A stretch of DNA of 64,000 bases from DASVCN01 sp040905665 (GCA_040905665.1 JBBDRD010000036.1:1-64000), one strand, 5' to 3'. Positions 51,315 to 60,309 are shown, numbered from the stretch's first letter. Program-made: numbers and translations. The notes: generated from the sequence alone by a model not told the origin.

Positions 51315-52589
51315 TCAACCGAGGTGATCGAGCAGTAAACCGGCCGCTCTATCCGCTCCACGCTCCTCCGCGACTAGCTTGGCGAGCTCCTGCGCTCGCA
51401 TCCGAACCTCGGGACGAAGGGCCTGCTCCACCGCCGCTCCCAGTCGCGCTGCGGTCAGCTTAGCGGCCGGTACGGTCGTTCCAACGCCCAATGCCCGCAC
51501 TCTCTCGGCCCAGAAGAACTGATCGAAAAACGATGGCACGACTACCTGCGGCACTCCCGCTCGAACGGCGGCGCCGGTGGTGCCTGCGCCGCCGTGATGA
51601 ACGACGGCCGCGGTCTTCTGGAAGAGCCATTCGTGCGGTACATCTGCGACGGTGAAGAGCCTATCCGCGCCTTCCGGCAAGAGATCCAGGCCGGCCCAGC
51701 CGCTAGCCAGGATCACGCGACGGTCGAGAAGCTCGAGCGCTCCCAAGACAACGGAGCGGACTTGGGCCGGGTCGAGCGGCACCTGGCTGCCAAAGCCGAC
51801 GTAGACGGGCGGATCACCTCTGGCCAAAAACTCCTGCAGTGCGGTCTCCGGTTCCCAGCGCACCGTTTCGGGAGGGCGCCACCAGCCTGTGACGTTTCGC
51901 CCTGGGGGCCAGTCGGCGGGCGGAGGAGCAACCACCGGGCTGTAGCCGTAGATGTGGACCGCGTTTTGTCCCGGAAGACGCCAAGGCGATTCGAACGCCC
52001 CCAGCGGCGGCAATCCCAACTCGCCTGAGCGCCACTCGTTGACGACCCCCATCCATGGATGCCAAACGAGTCGTTCCGCCAGCGGGTGACTGGCGCGGTT
52101 CCACCAGGCCTGCAGCAGGGAGGGAAGCATGGGGCGCTGGCCGAACATAACGCTAGGGTTCGCTCGAGTGGTCTCCCACGGCTGGAGGCCCGCGTACGCT
52201 ACTGGGAGGCCCCGTGCCTGGTGCAAGTGCGGACCGGCAAGGGCGCCGTGCGAGTAGATCAGGGCGTCGACCTCGTCGGCCACGGCCACGGAGTCGCTCA
52301 GCATGGCGCGCATGAGGGGAACGTGCTTCTCTCTAAAGCTGCTAAATTCCCGCGCGAACCTCGGCTTCCCAACCGCCGCCTTCAGTCGAGCCTGCCGTGC
52401 CATCCAGTCGAGCGGATCACCGGCTAGAGGAGCGAAGTCGACTCCAGCTCCCTCGACCATCGGGCGAAATAGCGGGTGAGCGGCAAGAAGCGGTTTAGCT
52501 CCACGGTCCGCCAACGCGATAGCAAGGGCGACGAATGGCTGGACGTCCCCCCGGGAACCGAAGGTGAGTATTCCGATACGAAGAGTCAA
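51315..52589 (-). CDS. UDP-glycosyltransferase of GT1 (sterol/macrolide glycosyltransferase) type
   Basis: The 424-residue GT-B protein starts RIGILTFGSRGDVQPFVALA, the N-terminal motif of sterol and rhamnosyl GT1/GT28-like enzymes. The donor-binding motif is VVHHGGAGTTGAAVRAGVP. It should glycosylate a lipid or small acceptor. The final ATGA overlaps the next gene downstream (flippase-like), upstream on the strand by four bases, suggesting an operon for membrane lipid or glycan modification. Confidence 0.9.
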   Translation of the reverse strand: MTLRIGILTFGSRGDVQPFVALAIALADRGAKPLLAAHPLFRPMVEGAGVDFAPLAGDPLDWMARQARLKAAVGKPRFAREFSSFREKHVPLMRAMLSDSVAVADEVDALIYSHGALAGPHLHQARGLPVAYAGLQPWETTRANPSVMFGQRPMLPSLLQAWWNRASHPLAERLVWHPWMGVVNEWRSGELGLPPLGAFESPWRLPGQNAVHIYGYSPVVAPPPADWPPGRNVTGWWRPPETVRWEPETALQEFLARGDPPVYVGFGSQVPLDPAQVRSVVLGALELLDRRVILASGWAGLDLLPEGADRLFTVADVPHEWLFQKTAAVVHHGGAGTTGAAVRAGVPQVVVPSFFDQFFWAERVRALGVGTTVPAAKLTAARLGAAVEQALRPEVRMRAQELAKLVAEERGADRAAGLLLDHLG

Positions 52590-53602
52590 CGGCTCGCCTG
52601 TGACCCTTCTTCCAGCTTCATCCGCGAAGCGAGACGGACGATTAAGTAGCCGCCCAGCAGCGGCCCGATCAGGAAGATGCTGTAGAAGGTCAGCAGGCGC
52701 CAGGTAAATATCGCAGCGGTGACGACACCGCTACTGCCTTGGCTTACCAGGAACCACGACAGCGCGAGTTCGAGGAACCCGCTTCCACCGGGGGTGGGGA
52801 AGACTGAAGTGATCACCATGATGACCGTTTGACCCGCAATGGCCACCACCGGATTCATCGTTACGCCCAGTCCGCTCAGGACGAACAGGAGCACGGTGAA
52901 CATGCTGAACCAGGCGAGGGCCGTTACCACCTGCAGCAGGATTCGCTGCGATCGCGGAGCCTTGGTCACCAGCTCGTTAGCAGATAGGAACCTGGCGGCG
53001 AAGCGGAGACCGTGGCGACGGAACCTGAGCAGTGGCCCGAGCAGCACGGCGCGCAGTAGAGGTCCGAGCAGACGGAGCTTGAAAAGAAGCAGATAGGCCA
53101 ACAGGCCGGTAGAGGCGACCGCCCCCACGGCGAGTACCGTCCACAGCGGGGTACGCGGATATAGCCCGACGGCGTAGAGCACGGCAAGCGCCAGCGGAGT
53201 CGCCCAGGCATGGAACACGACATCGGCTGAGATCGTCGCCAGCGCCGCCGCCCAGGCCCTCGTCCGTTCGACGCCTTGGAGATCGAGGCTTATGGCGAGG
53301 GCGGGAGCCCCGCCGCTGCCGCCCGGGGTGACGATCGAACCGAACAGGCCGAGTAAGTGCGACCGCAGCGCGTGGCGGTGACGAACCGTGTGGCCCAGGA
53401 GCCGGCAGATCAGTTGGAGGCGAATCGCCGACAGGGCAAACGAAGCGTAGAGTGCAGCTACCGCGAGGAGCACGTGAAGCGGGTCGAGGTCGCGGATGCT
53501 CAGGAAGGAGTCGATCCCACCAACTCGCCAGCCGACGAATATCAGGCTGGCGGCCGAGAGTAGCAGCGATAGCGCGAGAGCTGGGAGGACCGTTCTTTTC
53601 AC
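52586..53602 (-). CDS. Lysylphosphatidylglycerol synthase TM-like (YbhN/AglD-type) membrane protein
   Basis: The 338-residue protein has about eight membrane helices and the UPF0104 pattern: GLFGSIVTPGGSGGAPALAI near residue 90 and SVFPTPGGSGFLELALSWFL near residue 260. Such proteins are thought to flip or transfer lipid-linked sugars. GTG 53602 gives KRTVLPALALSLLLS as a first helix; longer frame upstream lacks membrane character. It overlaps the GT1 gene by four bases, forming an operon on the minus strand. Confidence 0.85.
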   Translation of the reverse strand: MKRTVLPALALSLLLSAASLIFVGWRVGGIDSFLSIRDLDPLHVLLAVAALYASFALSAIRLQLICRLLGHTVRHRHALRSHLLGLFGSIVTPGGSGGAPALAISLDLQGVERTRAWAAALATISADVVFHAWATPLALAVLYAVGLYPRTPLWTVLAVGAVASTGLLAYLLLFKLRLLGPLLRAVLLGPLLRFRRHGLRFAARFLSANELVTKAPRSQRILLQVVTALAWFSMFTVLLFVLSGLGVTMNPVVAIAGQTVIMVITSVFPTPGGSGFLELALSWFLVSQGSSGVVTAAIFTWRLLTFYSIFLIGPLLGGYLIVRLASRMKLEEGSQASR

Positions 53603-53685
53603 GTGGCTCAATCGGGGTGCGGGAGGTTGCCGAAGACAGCATACTCTCGGCCCTCGAACGAGTGGAAGCCGGGGTACTGGTCGGA

Positions 53686-53691
53686 TAGGAT
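53686..53691 (+). promoter_or_regulatory. -10 box (TAGGAT) of the GT2 gene
   Basis: TAGGAT is followed by seven bases and the GTG at 53699. ATG 53690 overlaps the box and is therefore less likely to be the start. Confidence 0.5.
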
Positions 53692-53698
53692 GCGAACC

Positions 53699-54667
53699 GT
53701 GAGTGCCGGGCCGGATTTCTCCATCATCATCCCCACGCACCGTCGTCGCGAGCTCCTGCTGGGCCTGCTCGCGCGCCTCCGCCTGCTTTCAGGCCCGACC
53801 CACGAAGTGATCGTCATCGACGATGCGTCGAGCGACGGTACCGCAGAAGCGCTGCGGAAGGATTTCCCGGAAGTCAAGGTAATGCGCAACAGTGAGCCTC
53901 TCGGCTTCGATGCGCTGCCCGAGGCCGTAGCCCTTGCTCGTGGACGGTTCATCATCCAGCTCGACGATGACGCCTATCCCGCGGGAGACGCCCTCAAAAA
54001 GGTGCTCGAGCACTTCGAGCGTCGTGGTCCAACTGTTGGCGTCGTGGCTATGCCTTTCGTCGAGGCAAAGAGCGGCCGTCTGGGTTACTCACCCTATTTT
54101 CCCGCCCTACGGAACGGGGCAACCTACGGGCCGGCTCGCGGTTTCGCTGCAGGGGCCGTGGCGGTGCGCCGCGAGGCGGCACTCGAGATTCCACTGAGCC
54201 CGCCGGGATACTTCATGTACGAGACCGAGGTGCCCGCCACAATCGAGTTCTTGCGTAATGGGTGGGAAGTCGACTTCCTGCCCGATGCCCGAGTGTTCCA
54301 TATTTGGGAGGCTCGCGGTCGACAGGTGGGAGCGCGATCGGCGTACCTGGGGTTGCGGAACGACATAGTGACAATCAAACGCTACTTTCAGGGGTGGCGC
54401 CGGGCGGAGATGTTGATGGGGCGCTACATTACGGGATTCCTTCACCTTTTGGCGGCAGGGAGGCCGGGCCTCATGGTGCGAGCAGGCCGAGAGGCGCGAG
54501 AAATGCTGTCATCTTTGCCGGAAGATGGTGAGTCGGTTCCTAAAGAGGTCCTGGACAGGGTCTATCCCAGCTTCGACGGGCTCACTCTGATGACCATCTT
54601 TGGCGAGACCAACCGGCGACGCCTCGCCTGGTTCCTGGGTCGATTGCCTATCGATCAGGTGGCGTGA
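53699..54667 (+). CDS. Family 2 glycosyltransferase
   Basis: The 322-residue GT-A protein has the GT2 N terminus (FSIIIPTHRRRELLLGLLARL), the first Asp pair in VIVIDDASSDGTAEAL, and the DXD-type motif LDDDAYPAG. The central part has AGAVAVRREAALEIPL, typical for polymer or chain-elongating GT2. GTG 53699 is chosen because a TAGGAT box lies seven bases before it. It runs opposite to the GT1/flippase pair and stands alone in the polysaccharide block. Confidence 0.88.
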   Translation: MSAGPDFSIIIPTHRRRELLLGLLARLRLLSGPTHEVIVIDDASSDGTAEALRKDFPEVKVMRNSEPLGFDALPEAVALARGRFIIQLDDDAYPAGDALKKVLEHFERRGPTVGVVAMPFVEAKSGRLGYSPYFPALRNGATYGPARGFAAGAVAVRREAALEIPLSPPGYFMYETEVPATIEFLRNGWEVDFLPDARVFHIWEARGRQVGARSAYLGLRNDIVTIKRYFQGWRRAEMLMGRYITGFLHLLAAGRPGLMVRAGREAREMLSSLPEDGESVPKEVLDRVYPSFDGLTLMTIFGETNRRRLAWFLGRLPIDQVA

Positions 54668-54741
54668 TCTCATGAGCGGTTCGTTCGGTTAGAGGTGCAG
54701 GGGCCCGCCGAAAGCCACTGACGCCCCGTCGCAACGCCGAG

Positions 54742-55797
54742 CTAGTCCAGTACGAGCTCTGCCAGCCGATCGTCCTCGAGCAGCTTCTTGAGCTCCTGTA
54801 CCCGATCCTTACGCACCAGCAACACCGTGTTGCCGCGCTTGACTATCACCAAATCCTCGACGCCCAGGGTGACGATCACGTCGTCGGGCCCCTCGGTATA
54901 AACGATGTTGCCGTACGCCTCGTGGCCCACGTGAAGGCCAACGACGGTATTCGAGCCGTCGTGCCCGCGTTCCAGCAGACGCTCGAGCGCCACCCAATCG
55001 CCGATGTCGTCCCAATCGAACTCGCCGCACACAACGTAGGCCCGTTCGGTGTGCTCCATTACCGCGTAGTCGATGCTGATCTTGGGGAGTCGCGGAAATT
55101 CCTCTGCTACGCGACCCGACTCGAACGCCTGGCGGAGCGGCTTCATCAGCACCGGCGCGTGAGCGTCTAGTTCAGCCAGAATCACCTCACTGGACCACAC
55201 GAACATGCCGGCATTCCAGAGGTATGAACCGCTGTCGAGGTAGTGCCGGGCGCGCTCCAGGTTCGGCTTCTCCTCGAAACGGGACACCTTGAAGCCTCCA
55301 GCTACCGGAGAACCCTGCTCGATATAGCCGTATCCGGTCGACGGTTTAGTAGGAGGGATGCCGACCGTCACCAGGCCAGAGGTCTCCTGCGCCAGTTCGA
55401 TGGCATTGCGGAGTGAGTGATGGAAGCCATTGCTGTCGGTGATTCGGTGGTCGGAGGAGAAGAAACCTGTTATGGCCGATCCGAAGCGCTTCTGCACTTC
55501 CAGCGAGGCGAGCGCCACAGCCGGCGCCGAGTCGCGGCCCACCGGCTCGATGATTAGGTTGTTCATCGGCAGGTCAGGCAGCTGCTCACGTACCAGCGAT
55601 ACGTAACGCTCGCCGGTTGCCACCATGACGCGGGAAGGGTCGCCGGCCAGCGGCAATACCCGGTCGTAGGTAGCCTGTATAAGCGTACGTCCGTCGCGTC
55701 CCAGGTCCAGAAACTGCTTGGGACGGGCCTCGGTGGAGAGCGGCCAGAACCTTTGGCCACGGCCCCCAGCCATGATAACGGCTACGAAATTGCTCAA
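54742..55797 (-). CDS. manC: Mannose-1-phosphate guanylyltransferase
   Basis: The 351-residue nucleotidyltransferase forms GDP-mannose from mannose-1-phosphate and GTP. It has the signature VIMAGGRGQRFWPLSTEARPKQFL, the FEEKPNLERA Lys, and IEPVGRDSAPAVAL, all typical of ManC. The C-terminal isomerase domain of the bifunctional form is absent. The start is TTG 55797 with GAGGAGATCCG upstream. A tandem array of about 17 bp precedes the gene. GDP-mannose would feed the surrounding glycosyltransferases. Confidence 0.94.
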   Translation of the reverse strand: MSNFVAVIMAGGRGQRFWPLSTEARPKQFLDLGRDGRTLIQATYDRVLPLAGDPSRVMVATGERYVSLVREQLPDLPMNNLIIEPVGRDSAPAVALASLEVQKRFGSAITGFFSSDHRITDSNGFHHSLRNAIELAQETSGLVTVGIPPTKPSTGYGYIEQGSPVAGGFKVSRFEEKPNLERARHYLDSGSYLWNAGMFVWSSEVILAELDAHAPVLMKPLRQAFESGRVAEEFPRLPKISIDYAVMEHTERAYVVCGEFDWDDIGDWVALERLLERGHDGSNTVVGLHVGHEAYGNIVYTEGPDDVIVTLGVEDLVIVKRGNTVLLVRKDRVQELKKLLEDDRLAELVLD

Positions 55798-55822
55798 CGG
55801 ATCTCCTCTGGTGACAATGCTA

Positions 55823-55873
55823 ACCCACTACGGTTGCAAACCCACTGCGGTTGCTAACCCCTTACGGTTCGGT
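55823..55873. repeat. 17-bp tandem array upstream of manC
   Basis: Three units of ACCCACTRCGGTTGCWA follow one another, the third diverged (ACCCCTTACGGTTCGGT). The array lies about 25 bases upstream of the manC start on the minus strand. Confidence 0.85.
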
Positions 55874-55958
55874 GAGGACTGCATACGGGTCAGTTACCGA
55901 ACTGGTGTTGGCGCGCAAAATGTGGCGGTTCGTTACCTGTCGTCCCGAGTACACTCGA

Positions 55959-56804
55959 TCAGTGCCCGAAGCGGCGTTCACGCGCCTGAAAGCTGCGCAT
56001 CGCCCGCAGGAAGTCGATCTTGCGGAACTCCGGCCAGTAGGCGTCGCAGAAGTAGAACTCGCTGTAAGCGGTCTGCCATAGGAGGAAGCCGGACATGCGG
56101 ACCTCGCCACTGGTGCGAATCACGAAGTCGGGATCGGGCATGCCGGCGGTGTAGAGGTGGCGGCCAATCTCCTGGGCGTCGACTGTTCGCACAAGCTCAT
56201 CGAGGTCACAGCCGTCGTGGAGCTTCGCCTTGAGGAGCTTGCGTACGGCAGTGACGATCTCTTCGCGGCCCCCGTACCCGAGGGCGACATTCAGGTAGAT
56301 GTCGTCGTAAGCCTCGGTGGACTTCTCGACCTGCCGTAGCGCCTCACGAACTTCCTCCGGGAAGTCCTGAATTTCGCCGATGATGCGCACGCGCACCCGA
56401 TTCTTGTGTACCCGCGGGTCATCGATCAGGGCCTTGGCTTGGCTCGCGAACAGGCTGTGGAGATGACTCACCTCGTCGGGCGCCCGTCCACGGTTATCGG
56501 TCGAGAAGCCCCATAACGTTACGTGGCCGATTCCCAGCTCCAGGCACCAATCGAGAACTTCGCGGGCTTTGCCGGCCCCGTAGTCGTGCCCAGCCTTGAG
56601 GTCGAGACCAACTGTCTTCGCGAATCGCCGGTTGCCGTCCATGATTATGCCGATGTGCTTGGGAAGCGCGCCGCCGCGCCGCACTGCTTGCATGAGCCGA
56701 CGTTCGTAGAGCCAGTAGACGGGCTGCGAAACTCGCCGGACGGCTGATACCATCTGCGCCGGTCGGGAAGGACGACGATTTACTGCGGTTTGCCCGCTAC
56801 TCAC
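55959..56804 (-). CDS. uppS: Undecaprenyl diphosphate synthase
   Basis: The 281-residue cis-prenyltransferase makes the C55 lipid carrier used for wall and surface polysaccharides. It has the catalytic GIIMDGNRRFAKTVGL, the WGFSTDN motif and the C-terminal TSGEVRMSGFLLWQTAYSEFYF. An N-terminal extension of about 40 residues before the fold is unusual. GTG 56804 is preceded by TACACT at seven bases, so the start seems real. Its place beside manC and priming enzymes fits carrier supply. Confidence 0.95.
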   Translation of the reverse strand: MSSGQTAVNRRPSRPAQMVSAVRRVSQPVYWLYERRLMQAVRRGGALPKHIGIIMDGNRRFAKTVGLDLKAGHDYGAGKAREVLDWCLELGIGHVTLWGFSTDNRGRAPDEVSHLHSLFASQAKALIDDPRVHKNRVRVRIIGEIQDFPEEVREALRQVEKSTEAYDDIYLNVALGYGGREEIVTAVRKLLKAKLHDGCDLDELVRTVDAQEIGRHLYTAGMPDPDFVIRTSGEVRMSGFLLWQTAYSEFYFCDAYWPEFRKIDFLRAMRSFQARERRFGH

Positions 56805-56811
56805 GGGCGTT

Positions 56812-56817
56812 AGTGTA
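56812..56817 (-). promoter_or_regulatory. -10 box (TACACT) of uppS
   Basis: Read on the minus strand, TACACT is followed by seven bases and the GTG at 56804. Confidence 0.55.
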
Positions 56818-56900
56818 CCGCACGGGCTCTCGCGGTCACCGCTAAAGCGGTCCTGCTGATCCGTCGACCGGATCGAGCAGTTCGAGAACCTGGTTGCCGG

Positions 56901-59900
56901 TCAGTAGGCGCCTCGGCGGCGAAGGACCACGCCCACCGTCCGCACGAGAATCACGAGATCCAACCAAACCGACCAGTTTCGAACGTAGAAGCTATCCAGC
57001 TCCACCCGGCGCACGTACTCCGTTTCGCTCCGCCCGCTCACCTGCCAGTAGCCGGTTATGCCGGGTCGCACCATGGTGTACAACTCGAACGTTTCCTCGT
57101 ATTTCGGGACTTCGGCATCGACAATGGGACGGGGACCCACCAGGCTCATCTCGCCTGTGAGGACGTTCAGCAGTTGTGGCAGTTCGTCGAGGCTCGTCGC
57201 GCGAAGGAAGCGTCCGACTCGTGTAATTCGCGGATCGTTCTGGAGCTTCTGATTCGCGTTCCACTCGGCCTGAAGCGCCGGTTGATCACGCAGCTGCTGA
57301 GCCAGGAACCCCTCGGCATCACGCACCATCGTGCGGAACTTCCACGTCCTGAAGTGCTTGCCGTCGCGGCCGATGCGCCTTTGAAAGAAGAAAGCCGGTC
57401 CGGGAGAGTCCAACTTGATCGCCGTAGCGATCAGTCCGATGACGGGGGCGATCAGCAGCCCGCCTACGAGGACGGCGATCAGATCGATGACACGCTTGAG
57501 GGCACGATTGAGGGGAATCGCCAGCTCGTTGCGTACCTCGAGGGCGAGCAGTTCGTCCAGGGAACCGGCCTGCACGCCAAGCACGGGGAGGCCCGGAAGG
57601 TTGGGAACGAACTGGATCTTTTGGAATGCCTTGTCCCGTCCCCTAAGCGCTCGAAGCAGCTCTCCCGGAGGTGCACTCGAAATGGCCACGATTGCATGGT
57701 TGACGCCGTGCTTGCTGCTCCATGGAACGGCCGCCGCAATCGAACGACTGACGAAGACCTCCTCCTTACGATCCTGTAGCTCCAAATCATTGCTGAATAG
57801 CGCGACCGGTTGCAGCCCGTCGAGTCGGGAGCGCTTGAGGGCAGCGACGATTCGCCTTGCGGTCTTACCCTCTCCGATGACCACCACCGGCCGTCCCCAC
57901 AAGCCGAACGAGAGGAGCAAACGCTTGCAGAGGGCGCGCCCGATCGGTCCGAGTATGACCGTGAAGAGGACCGTCCAAAGAAGGAGATCGGGCGGTAGCG
58001 CGAAGGTCGGCGACATGAAGACCGAGCCCACGGCCAGTAGCAGCCCGGCGAAGAGCGCGGCGTGAACCTGCTTTCGCAGCTCCAGCGGTGGGGTTAGCCC
58101 GTATCCGGGATAGAGGCCCTCACGCCAGGCCGCGGCAGGCCACAGGAGCACCGCATAAACAGCGGTATCGGGAAGGCTCCGGACCAACGAAAGCCAAGTG
58201 GCCGCGTCAGCTGTCCGCGCCCCTAACCACGCGGCCGCGGCCACTCCCAGCACCACGGCTACCAGATCCGCTCCCGCCAAGGCCAGGCGCACCGTTGCTT
58301 GCCGGGCTGCCTGCTGCCCTGCTCCGTCGGCCGCCCTGCCGCCAGTCGCACGCCACCCGGCGACCGCGGCCAAGGGGTACATCACGCCAGCGTGGAAGAG
58401 TGAGTAGTCGAAGAGGTTGGCGATGCCGACAGCAAGCAAGCCGGCTAGGAATGCGATGTCGCGGGTAGCCACGGCCCGTCGCGCGAGAGCTACCACCAGC
58501 AGGATAAGACCTGCCAATCCGACGATTCCACGCTCGAAGAGCACCTGCAACGGCAGGCTATGGGTGTGGTTCGGAACTGCGTAATAGCGCCCGAGGTTGC
58601 CACCGTTATTCAAGTAGTAGGAGGGAAAGGGTTCGGTGCCCCTGCCCAAGAGTGGGCGTTCCAGGAACGCCTGTACCGCCGAGCGCCAGTACGGCAGGCG
58701 GGCGGCGGTGAGGTCGAGACCCTGCGTCGCCGAGCCGGGCACGTACGGGCCCACCGAAGGAGAGGCCTCGAGCTGGAAGCCGGCGAAGTTGGCCCAGCCA
58801 CCGATCCCCGTCCCCTGGTCGGGCGTGAGGCCCAGCCACCAGGGCAGCGACTCTGGGCCGTCGTATCGGAAAGTAACCCAGGTACGCCGCCAGCCGCTTC
58901 CCGCGTCCTCGACTCCCGACGAAAGGACGGTCCCCAGGCCGGTTGCCGAGGCGCTCCAAACGCTCCCGTCGAGTACCGCAGAGATTACCATTCCCCCTTC
59001 CGTAGCATCGCCCCAGCCCTGAATTCCGGGTCGCGCTCCGGGCGTCGTGGCGCCGATCCAGGCGCTTAACGTATATGTCTCGCCTGGCTGCAACGGGACC
59101 ACCTGCTGCAGTCGCCGCCAACCTTCGGGCTCGGTCTTGGTGACCCGGTAACCAGTCAACTCGGCGCCCTGCACGGTAGCAGGAGCAGGCTCCAGCTCGA
59201 CCCCCTGCGCGAACCACCAGTCGCCATTGGGAAGCTCGGTGCCATGCAGTAGGTTCGTGCTGCTGCTCGTGGGAGTGAGGTCGAGCAGGAAGCCCAAGCG
59301 GGCGAAACCGTAGTCCGTACCGACACCAACCGTGAAGAGCAGCATGGACGCGAGCACTCCGATTTCTACCGCGCGTCCGCGAATGGTGCGAAGCGGCTCG
59401 AACAGCTGAAGGATCACCACAACCAAAAGCCAGGCAAGGGCCGCTTCGCGGCTACCCGACAGGAGTATGCCTCCGGCCGACAGGAGGAGCGCCGTCACCC
59501 GAAGGGCGCCCTTGGGGACGACCGCGGCTATCAGCACGCCCAGGGTGAGCGCCGTGTGTCCGAACAACCCGGGTGAGCCCTGCCACACCAAAGCCTGGGA
59601 CAGTCGGGCCTGGGTCTGCACGACTTCGATCTGCGTGAAAGCGGCCGTCGCAACCAGGGCAGCCAGCCCGGCCAGGAGGCCCACCCCGAGAAGAAACGGG
59701 TCAAGCCGTGATGCCGAGGTCGTTCGCAAGGAAGAGAACGCCCTGTAGAGTAACCACGCACCGATGAGCTGAGCAGCGTCACGCAAGGCGGGAGTCACAT
59801 CACCCGCCAGAGCCAGCGGCAGTGCTAGCAGGAGCGTGGCGCCGAGCCATAGGAGGTCGCTGCGCCGGAGCGAACGGCGGTCTGTAAAGAAAACAAGGAG

Positions 59901-60008
59901 CGCCAGGAAGGGCGTGAAGCTTGGCAGGAAGGAGAAGCCGAAGCCGAGGAGGAGGGAGGCGGTGTTGGTCATCAGTGGTAGCGAGCGCGTTGGAGAGAGT
60001 GCTCTCAT
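56901..60008 (-). CDS. Fusion of a Wzy/WaaL-like polymerase with a WbaP-like phosphoglycosyltransferase
   Basis: The 1035-residue protein joins two enzymes. Residues about 1-560 are a polytopic O-antigen polymerase/ligase-like protein with the NHTHSLPLQVLFERGIVGL motif. Residues about 248-425 form an extracytoplasmic insert of jelly-roll/carbohydrate-binding type (GWRRLQQVVPLQPGETYTL, then FAGFQLEASPSVGPYVPG). Residues about 575-1035 are a polyprenyl-phosphate hexose-1-phosphate transferase. That half has a membrane region, a Rossmann-like segment (VVVIGEGKTARRIVAAL), and a catalytic domain with KLDSPGPAFFFQRRIGRDG, TWKFRTMVRDAEGF and SLVGPRPIVDAEV. So priming and polymerisation or ligation are joined. 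Both halves look complete. M1 (60008) or M13 (59972) may be the start. Confidence 0.88.
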   Translation of the reverse strand: MRALSPTRSLPLMTNTASLLLGFGFSFLPSFTPFLALLVFFTDRRSLRRSDLLWLGATLLLALPLALAGDVTPALRDAAQLIGAWLLYRAFSSLRTTSASRLDPFLLGVGLLAGLAALVATAAFTQIEVVQTQARLSQALVWQGSPGLFGHTALTLGVLIAAVVPKGALRVTALLLSAGGILLSGSREAALAWLLVVVILQLFEPLRTIRGRAVEIGVLASMLLFTVGVGTDYGFARLGFLLDLTPTSSSTNLLHGTELPNGDWWFAQGVELEPAPATVQGAELTGYRVTKTEPEGWRRLQQVVPLQPGETYTLSAWIGATTPGARPGIQGWGDATEGGMVISAVLDGSVWSASATGLGTVLSSGVEDAGSGWRRTWVTFRYDGPESLPWWLGLTPDQGTGIGGWANFAGFQLEASPSVGPYVPGSATQGLDLTAARLPYWRSAVQAFLERPLLGRGTEPFPSYYLNNGGNLGRYYAVPNHTHSLPLQVLFERGIVGLAGLILLVVALARRAVATRDIAFLAGLLAVGIANLFDYSLFHAGVMYPLAAVAGWRATGGRAADGAGQQAARQATVRLALAGADLVAVVLGVAAAAWLGARTADAATWLSLVRSLPDTAVYAVLLWPAAAWREGLYPGYGLTPPLELRKQVHAALFAGLLLAVGSVFMSPTFALPPDLLLWTVLFTVILGPIGRALCKRLLLSFGLWGRPVVVIGEGKTARRIVAALKRSRLDGLQPVALFSNDLELQDRKEEVFVSRSIAAAVPWSSKHGVNHAIVAISSAPPGELLRALRGRDKAFQKIQFVPNLPGLPVLGVQAGSLDELLALEVRNELAIPLNRALKRVIDLIAVLVGGLLIAPVIGLIATAIKLDSPGPAFFFQRRIGRDGKHFRTWKFRTMVRDAEGFLAQQLRDQPALQAEWNANQKLQNDPRITRVGRFLRATSLDELPQLLNVLTGEMSLVGPRPIVDAEVPKYEETFELYTMVRPGITGYWQVSGRSETEYVRRVELDSFYVRNWSVWLDLVILVRTVGVVLRRRGAY

Positions 60009-60309
60009 GCTAAGTCGATTCGGCCAGTTGATAAGGCATGAAAGTTTACCTCGACTCTAACTCCACTCTCTCGTGAGCATAGTCGAAATGAAGGCGACAT
60101 CGCGGAGAATCTCGCAAATTTGGGCGCATCGCGGCGGCTGCTCTGCCTAGAACGTGCCGTAGCGCCTGGAGCAGTACGCATTGCCGCCTCCATAGTCTGG
60201 TGAACTATGGAGGCTGTGATCTTCCGACTCAGGGTAAAGTGCTATAGCAGTCCAAGGCTGGCTTCCATAAACAAGGCACGAGTACCCCTTCTTGCGAATT
60301 GACATCATT
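60009..60309. other. Intergenic region (301 bp) of the polysaccharide locus
   Basis: No gene is supported. A perfect 11-bp inverted repeat (GCCTCCATAGT / ACTATGGAGGC, 7-base loop) lies at 60186-60214 without a T-run. TGCTATAGC at 60239-60247 is a candidate promoter for the plus-strand GT2 gene, and resembles the metG -10. Confidence 0.5.
60186..60214. promoter_or_regulatory. Perfect 11-bp inverted repeat in a divergent intergenic region
   Basis: GCCTCCATAGT and ACTATGGAGGC are separated by seven bases. No T-run follows on either strand, so an operator or RNA hairpin is more likely than a terminator. Confidence 0.5.
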
